This document shows, piece by piece, positions 59,029-64,000 of a stretch of DNA of 64,000 nt (its first letter is position 1; every line of letters starts with the position of its first letter). The notes under the pieces were generated by a model. That model worked only from the letters and a program-made list of their open reading frames with translations, searched no databases and was not told where the DNA came from. The stretch is from positions 89,238,996 to 89,302,995 of the forward strand of contig CM067373.1 of the NCBI GenBank assembly GCA_034401795.1. The letters run 5' to 3'. The stretch comes from Chaetoderma sp. LZ-2023a. Taxonomy: Eukaryota; Mollusca; Caudofoveata; Chaetodermatida; Chaetodermatidae. The position numbers were made by a program, and so were the translations under genes.

Positions 59029-60729
59029 ACGGATCCATTTCTAGCTATGCCCCGCCCATTTTAAGCTAAGCTCATCCAACTTTTTACGTGCGTTGGAATC
59101 AGTTTATATATTTTGAACCCTGATTTACCAGAGTCCGAATTTAAAGGTAACTATACAGGTAAGCTGTTGCATATTTTGAAGCTAATTTGGCTGGGTGCTG
59201 CCATTGTTCGTACAACAACGCTTAGTCCCGTCAACAATTAAGCATTCGTGACGAACTTATCTACGTCATTCGTGACGTCATTGATTATGAGGTCATCCTA
59301 CACGTCACATAGCAATGATTTCCTCTTATCTTCTTGATCATAGCATGAGCGCATATATAACAATCGATGTTCAAATGCTCACATCGACCCGCTAGAAGTA
59401 CTTTATGCCCACATTTCCGGATACAAAATGTAAAGATCTATCAATTATTATCTCTTTACCATTATCCGCATTTGCTTCCATTACACGATCAGTTAACAAA
59501 CCTATCCATGCTTAATAAACTGTGAACCTTAATTACCAGTCATCATTATTCAGCTACCATTGGAAGGACGCGTCACTCTGAGAATGGTTTGTGTCAACCT
59601 TGCTAGTGAGACCACATGTACTGGAGCCAGTCATTCCAGTAGTAAATTTTCAAAAATAGCCCTCTCTTGGTCTGCAAATTGACATTTTCTTCGAAAAAAT
59701 TTAAATTTTCGTATGTTGGCTGAGTAATACGCCAGGTTAGTCCAGTTACTAGCATATCCCCTCATTACGCGTGTGTGCGTATGTACGGTTTTGCGTGCAT
59801 GCCTGTTGGGGCGGGGCTGGGTGGTGAAGGTGATCCATTGGTATTGTAACGAGGCTATTGACGACGTATTCACGCAGCGCTGACTGGTGCTTGAATGTGT
59901 GTCTGAAGTGTTGATTTGGGCTATTGTATCAATGGGCAGCGCCCTGCTTGTCTGCAGTCTTGCTTGATTTCACATATTTGTGTACTGTAATACCGGCTAT
60001 ATTGACTGATAAGAGATCTGATTTGAGGAAAATCGGACCAGCGGTATCTGAGATATTGTCGCAGCGGTTTTCGGTCAGAAATATAAAATTCACTGCATTG
60101 TATCAACAATGAAGAGAATTTTATATTTCTGACCGAAAATCACTGCGACAATATCTCAGATACCGCTGGGCAGATTTTCCTCAAATTCAGAGACAAGATA
60201 GGTTCTACAATTGGCTAGGATTCCACAACGTTGATCATGATGTGAACACCGCGGAAAACCGGACAAATATTTTACAATGTGACAAAAACATGAGGGCGAG
60301 GGAAGAGGGTGTGCAATCTCTTATATTGCTCTTGTTTGTGTTTACAATAATGCCACATTGTAGTTCTATAGACCTTTTCAAGTTTATCCATCCATCATAT
60401 GACGTCATAATCAGTTACGTGACGTGTATGATGTCACGAACGAATATTTGAAGAAGGATTATGCGTTGTTGTACGAAGTGTATGTCTTTACTATTTAATA
60501 CATATTCTGTTGAATATTCTGAAACTAATTTGACCGGGCGCTGTTGCTGCCATAGGCAGCAAAAGCACCCAGTCAAATCAGTTACAAAATATTCAACAGC
60601 TTACGGTACCTGTATAGTTTTCAGGAAATTGATAGTTCGGGTATTCGGGGATCGATCAATCACAACACGGCGAAGTGTGGGTGGAGATTAGCTAGAGATG
60701 GGCAGGGCACGGCTAAAACTGGAAAGATC
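59029..60729. mobile_element. Foldback element (copy 4), complete with both arms
   Basis: Left end GGATCCATTTCTAGCTATGC; right end inverted, 'ggctaaaactggaaagatcc'. The arms (about 59040-59330 and 60370-60720) mirror each other with the family landmarks: 'gctgttgcatattttgaagc', 'acaacaacgcttagtcc', 'gaacttatctacgtcattcg' on the left, and 'gcgttgttgtacgaagtg', 'gttgaatattctgaaac', 'acctgtatagttttcaggaa' on the right. The middle (59340-60370) is unique to this copy and holds a second hairpin at 60022-60185. No transposase is seen. Confidence 0.8.
60022..60185. repeat. Near-perfect hairpin, 70-bp arms, 24-bp loop
   Basis: The arm 60022-60091 is the reverse complement of 60116-60185 with about five mismatches, including 'gcggtatctgagatattgtc' against 'gacaatatctcagataccgc'. 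The loop is 60092-60115. A transcript from either strand would fold into a long stem. Confidence 0.9.
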
Positions 60730-60735
60730 CATTAC

Positions 60736-60806
60736 CTGTCCGGTAGATGCAGCTCTGTGCCGCCGTGTGGAGTCCAGGACCACCAATCCGCACCTAGCGA
60801 CTCATT
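60736..60806 (-). CDS. Host gene, internal exon (core signature of CBM9-like domain)
   Basis: 71 nt between acceptor CATATTTCAG and donor GACAG followed by GTAATGG. Read in phase 0 it gives NESLGADWWSWTPHGG then TELHLPD plus two bases of an Arg codon finished by the next exon. The pattern W-x-W-[ST]-P-x-G...H-x-P-[ED]-R-W-G-x-x-Q-F is the signature I know from the carbohydrate-binding family 9-like domain, best known from bacterial xylanase-associated and surface proteins. A role in binding sugars, perhaps outside the cell, is an inference from the family. The ligand in animals is not known to me. Confidence 0.8.
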
Positions 60807-61579
60807 CTGAAATATGACATACTATGCTAAGGTTATTACTATCAGAGGCATGGGTGCAAATACATATTCATTTGTGGGCTTTAGTTCCCCCACGCTCACC
60901 CAAAAGAACTGGGGTCTAAACATATCTTTAGGCACCATGCACCACCCGTAATTTCGTCTGACTTAACAATTTAGTATATGTAATTGGCAAGCCATAATAT
61001 AGTAGAGTCTCCAACATCACCCCCTCCACCACCACCACCCACTCCCCCACCCCCTCCAATGGGATACTATCTGAAGGCATAAATCTAGATATTCCACATT
61101 TTCCTGGGGTGCGACACGCGACTCACTAAATATGATATCCACTCCAAAACCAAACCACTTACTTAGCCCATCCCTCCCCCACCACCCTAAGAAAAACATT
61201 CCGTGTTTGAGCCTATAAGTAAATTTGCTATACAATCTGTATCTGACATTAGGCTGGCTATATTAAAATATGGTGGCCGATGCAACACCACCCTTTCACG
61301 CCTGAAGTTCGTCTCAATGGCAGGTTGTATTGCGACTAAACATGTGCGACAACAAATCTGATACCACATGTCAACTCGAAATAGCATTTAGTTGTTAATG
61401 TCGCTTAATAGGGATAATTTGTAGAAATAGCCAGCAGACGGTGATGTGTTGAAATGTAAATACATAATCATACGATAATTATTACCGCAATATGCCTATA
61501 GCTTCAAATTACCAGGAACGTTAACAACAATATGCAACGCATACACGCCCAGCAACATATTAATTTTTTATTTTTCAGT

Positions 61580-61690
61580 TTTGACTTATTTAAGGAACCT
61601 TCGGGGAAGCTACGCAACCCTTCGGCGAAGCACCTCAAAAATGTCATAGCTCGAATACATCTGGGTGTAAGTGGCCAATAAACCCAAACC

Positions 61691-61741
<51 letters not shown>

Positions 61742-61742
61742 A
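61580..61742 (+). repeat. Possible SINE or LINE tail ending in (AAC)n
   Basis: About 100 bp ('tcggggaagctacgcaaccc', then 'gtgtaagtggccaataaacc') run into an AAC trinucleotide tract of about 17 units (61690-61742). A fixed 3' end followed by a simple trinucleotide tail is typical of a retroposed sequence. No RNA-polymerase-III boxes were identified. Confidence 0.4.
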
Positions 61743-61744
61743 AC

Positions 61745-62010
61745 AATCCCAATAGAGGTATCCGATCCGTCACTCAAGCGACTTCAAAGATAAATACGTG
61801 ACGGGTAGGCCGACGTCATAATCTTTATCACATATTATAACGCCGTCATGAAGTAGGAAAGGTCACTCAGGTGTTCGAACTGTACATGTATGTCTTTAAT
61901 GAATTTACAAGTTGACACACGTTCTTAGGATATTTTGAAAGGTAATTTGGCTGGGAGCTGTTGCTGCCTCAACGCTTCCCTGTATAGTTACCTTGGAATT
62001 GTAATTCTGC
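61745..62010 (+). repeat. Foldback-family arm (copy 5, diverged)
   Basis: Follows the right-arm order: 'aagataaatacgtgacgggt', 'gccgacgtcataatc', 'acatgtatgtctttaatga', 'tattttgaaaggtaatttgg', 'ggagctgttgctgcc' and 'tgtatagttaccttgg'. It is the most diverged arm in the window. Confidence 0.6.
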
Positions 62011-62170
62011 GTGTGCGCGCGTGTGTGCATATGTACGTGAGTGCGCATGTGTAGCGGTGCGTGTGTGCATATACATTGCGCGTGGGTGGTTGCGTGCGAG
62101 TGCGCTGAACTTGCGCGTGCAGTACTTGTGTAATAGATTGATAAGTATGAGCCGACACGCGTGTTCTCAC

Positions 62171-62213
62171 CTTAACATATGAATCATTTAGGATATTGAA
62201 TTTCCACTCCGGG
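62171..62213 (-). CDS. Host gene, small internal exon (CBM9-like domain)
   Basis: 43 nt between the acceptor TCTTCTGTTGTAG and the donor GTTAAG followed by GTGAGAAC. The first base completes a codon of an upstream exon beyond the recognised region, then PEWKFNILNDSYVK reads to a codon boundary and joins NESLGADWW of the next exon in phase. CBM9-like proteins carry W-x-x-N-[FL]...G-x-Y-V-K in this place, so the join is sensible. It is short, so it rests on the splice sites and phase match. Upstream exons, which would hold most of the binding domain, are not found before 64000. Confidence 0.65.
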
Positions 62214-62640
62214 CTACAACAGAAGACATACATACAGCACTTAGTCGATATCCGTTAACCTATCAATACGGAATCCTTTTTAATCTAGTAATTTAAAAAC
62301 ATGACTAGTAAGTCTGAAATTTTAGGATTCCCAGAACTAACGATGTTCACGCGTAAAAAAGTGCAGTCAAATAAAATAAGATCTATTATAACAAGAACGC
62401 TGAAACAATGTCTCGCCTGTAAAGTCATCGATAGTGTGGATTGCCAAAACAAATTTGGCATGGTTCGTATTACACATATTCAGTAAGGCACCAACAAACA
62501 AGTGTAACGAATCAAACATGACGAATTTGACCAAACTGTGGATAGTCTGATCTTGAAACTGGTAATGATGCAGATATTACCCGTGCATTAAGTATATAAC
62601 TCTGCTGTAAAATTGTGTTGATAGCTGGTGAACCATTGTT
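62214..62640. other. No feature recognised
   Basis: Presumed intron upstream of the small exon. No further exon with suitable phase was found. Confidence 0.4.
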
Positions 62641-64000
62641 GAAAATGAGATGTCCATAAAAAAACTATACCAAAAAACATGAAAAAGGTTCAAAGTCCAA
62701 AATCATAAAATAAATTAGTAAAAATTGCCTAAAATCATATCAGTAATGATACAGATCATATCCCTGTATTGTACAGAACACTTCTATAAAGGTGTCGTTG
62801 AAACCGGACTGACCATAGCTGAGCTACATGCTCCATAAACAACCACAACCCAAAAACATTTACTGAAGAAACTGTAAATCTGCGATGACTGGGCGTTAAT
62901 GATTATTGTAAGGTCTCTTCTTATATGACTATTGGACATGTCTGGTGCTGATCTATCAAACATTATAGGTATGGTTTCAATTCAAAGATCCATACTTGAA
63001 ATTCCCATGGTTTACTATGGGGGACACAGTGCATTGATACGCAGATTTCTTGAGAACTGTTGGAATAATCCTCTTCAAAATTGAGATGAATTCAAGTCGC
63101 TACAGGACCCATAAGATCACCAAATTTCAAGTCGATGAGAGCAAAACTCATTTTGGAGGGCAAAATGGTTTTTGGTATTTTGACCCCAAGTGGTGCATCT
63201 GGTCGTAATTTTGAAGAAAATAAATTTAATTTAAAAATTTTTTCAAAGTTTTTCATTCCGAGTTCATTCCTGAAAAAAAACGAAAAATGGTATTTTTTCC
63301 AAAAATTTAAATTGCAATGCAAGTCCCAAGGGCTACTATAAGTTGACCAAGTTTGGAGTTGATCGGGTGAAAACTGTAGGAGGAGATTTGTAGCAAAAAT
63401 CGTGAAGCATAAGTATAATAAGAGATTCTGAGTAAAAACAATAATCTGTGTCATCACAGATTAATGATGCGTATAGTACGCTTGCATAGGATATAACGCT
63501 GCTGTAAAATTTTGTTGATACCCGGTGAGGCATTGTCGGAAAAAATGGTCCATAAAAAAGATTAAACACAAAAATCATGAAAAAGTTCAAAGTCCAAAAT
63601 CGTGAAAAAAAATAGTTAAAATGACCCAAAATGAAATATGTATATATAGTTACGCAGATCACGTCCCTGTATAGCATAGATCACTTTCCTAAAGTTTCTT
63701 GAAATTGGATGAGCCATTGCTGAAAAATAAGTTGATTTTAAAACCTTAACCTTAACTTGCAAAATACATTAAAAAGGTCCAAGTCCAAAACCGTGAAAAA
63801 AATTAGTTAAAATGCCCCAAAATTAAATCTATTGGTATGTAGATCACGTCCCTGTATAGTATAGATCACTTCTGTAAAGTTTCATTGAGATCGGATGAGA
63901 CATTGTTGAAAAATAAATTGATTAAAACCCTTAACCAAAACTGCACAAATGACGGACGACGACTACGACGCCGCCGCTGGAATTAGTGATCCCTATGTCT
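62640..64000 (-). repeat. Repeat block: inverted copy of the 55.7-kb repeat plus units of about 185 bp
   Basis: 62845-63470 is the inverted counterpart of 55735-56575. Around it, units with 'cagatcacgtccctgtatag', 'gtaaagtttcattgagatcg', 'gaaaaataaattgatt' and 'aaaagtccaaaaccgtgaaa' type text occur at about 62640-62840, 63480-63660, 63660-63840 and 63840-63960, a period near 185 bp. The final 'gacggacgacgactacgacg' resembles the end of a repeat common in marine invertebrate genomes. The repeat runs off the window edge. Confidence 0.55.

Larger units (their letters stand above)
58954..60735 (-). other. Intron of the host gene, 1782 bp, almost all foldback element
   Basis: Runs from the donor at 60735 (GACAG followed by GTAATGG) to the acceptor at 58954. 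The foldback element 59029-60729 takes up about 95 percent of it. Only about 75 bp remain at the acceptor side and 6 bp at the donor side. Confidence 0.75.
60807..62170 (-). other. Intron of the host gene, 1364 bp
   Basis: Between the donor at 62170 (GTTAAG followed by GTGAGAAC) and the acceptor at 60807. It contains a CCACC-rich patch (61019-61060), a possible SINE/LINE tail with (AAC)n (61580-61742), a diverged foldback arm (61745-62010) and a GTGCGTGT-rich patch (62008-62110). Confidence 0.6.

Noticed and set aside
61017-61387. Trp/Gly-rich and Cys-rich minus-strand ORFs as further host exons
   Set aside because: No suitable splice sites with phase match and no resemblance to the CBM9-like domain.

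Overview
This is eukaryotic, animal-type DNA. It has introns with canonical splice sites, several LINE families, LTR retrotransposon relics, foldback/MITE-like elements and many microsatellites, and no operons or dense gene packing. The repeat repertoire (CR1-like LINEs with PHD and esterase ORF1, I-like LINEs with RNase H, Ty3/Gypsy elements, GACT minisatellites) suggests a marine invertebrate such as a mollusc or other lophotrochozoan. The taxon cannot be fixed from the sequence alone.

The only host gene I can support lies on the minus strand and runs off the right edge. Four 3'-terminal exons (62171-62213, 60736-60806, 58845-58953, 36808-37047) join with matching phases. They encode the end of a carbohydrate-binding family 9-like (CBM9-like) protein: a W-x-W-[ST]-P motif followed by H-x-P-D-R-W-G-x-x-Q-F, then a helical tail and a stop. 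Its last intron is 21.8 kb and full of transposons. The preceding 1.8-kb intron is almost entirely one foldback element.

Layout: 0-6.5 kb holds a LINE fragment, degenerate tandem repeats, a foldback element, a CACG microsatellite and a GACT minisatellite. 6.5-32 kb is a cluster of old Ty3/Gypsy LTR material. Three long LTRs lie in the same orientation (6833-10410, 12540-14899, 26323-29788). Between the second and third is a broken gag-protease-RT-RNase H-integrase body with an extra ORF block in the env position. A fourth, more diverged LTR-like stretch follows. 32.1-34.8 kb is a dead minus-strand LINE. 35.5-36.7 kb is another foldback element, next to the last host exon.

Inside the large intron (37-58.8 kb) are a LINE 3' end with a (TAG)n tract and an old minus-strand CR1-like LINE (about 39.86-48.0 kb). 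That LINE was split by a younger, nearly intact plus-strand I-like LINE (42840-46802) with a perfect 13-bp target-site duplication. The intron also holds a second minisatellite, a foldback arm, a reversed LTR fragment, an approximately 250-bp tandem repeat behind a minus-strand promoter-like site, and an AT-rich field of diverged repeats and MITEs. 59-64 kb has the other exons set among foldback arms and inverted copies of the 55-57 kb repeat.

The LTR elements are described here as fossils. Identities are estimates by eye.
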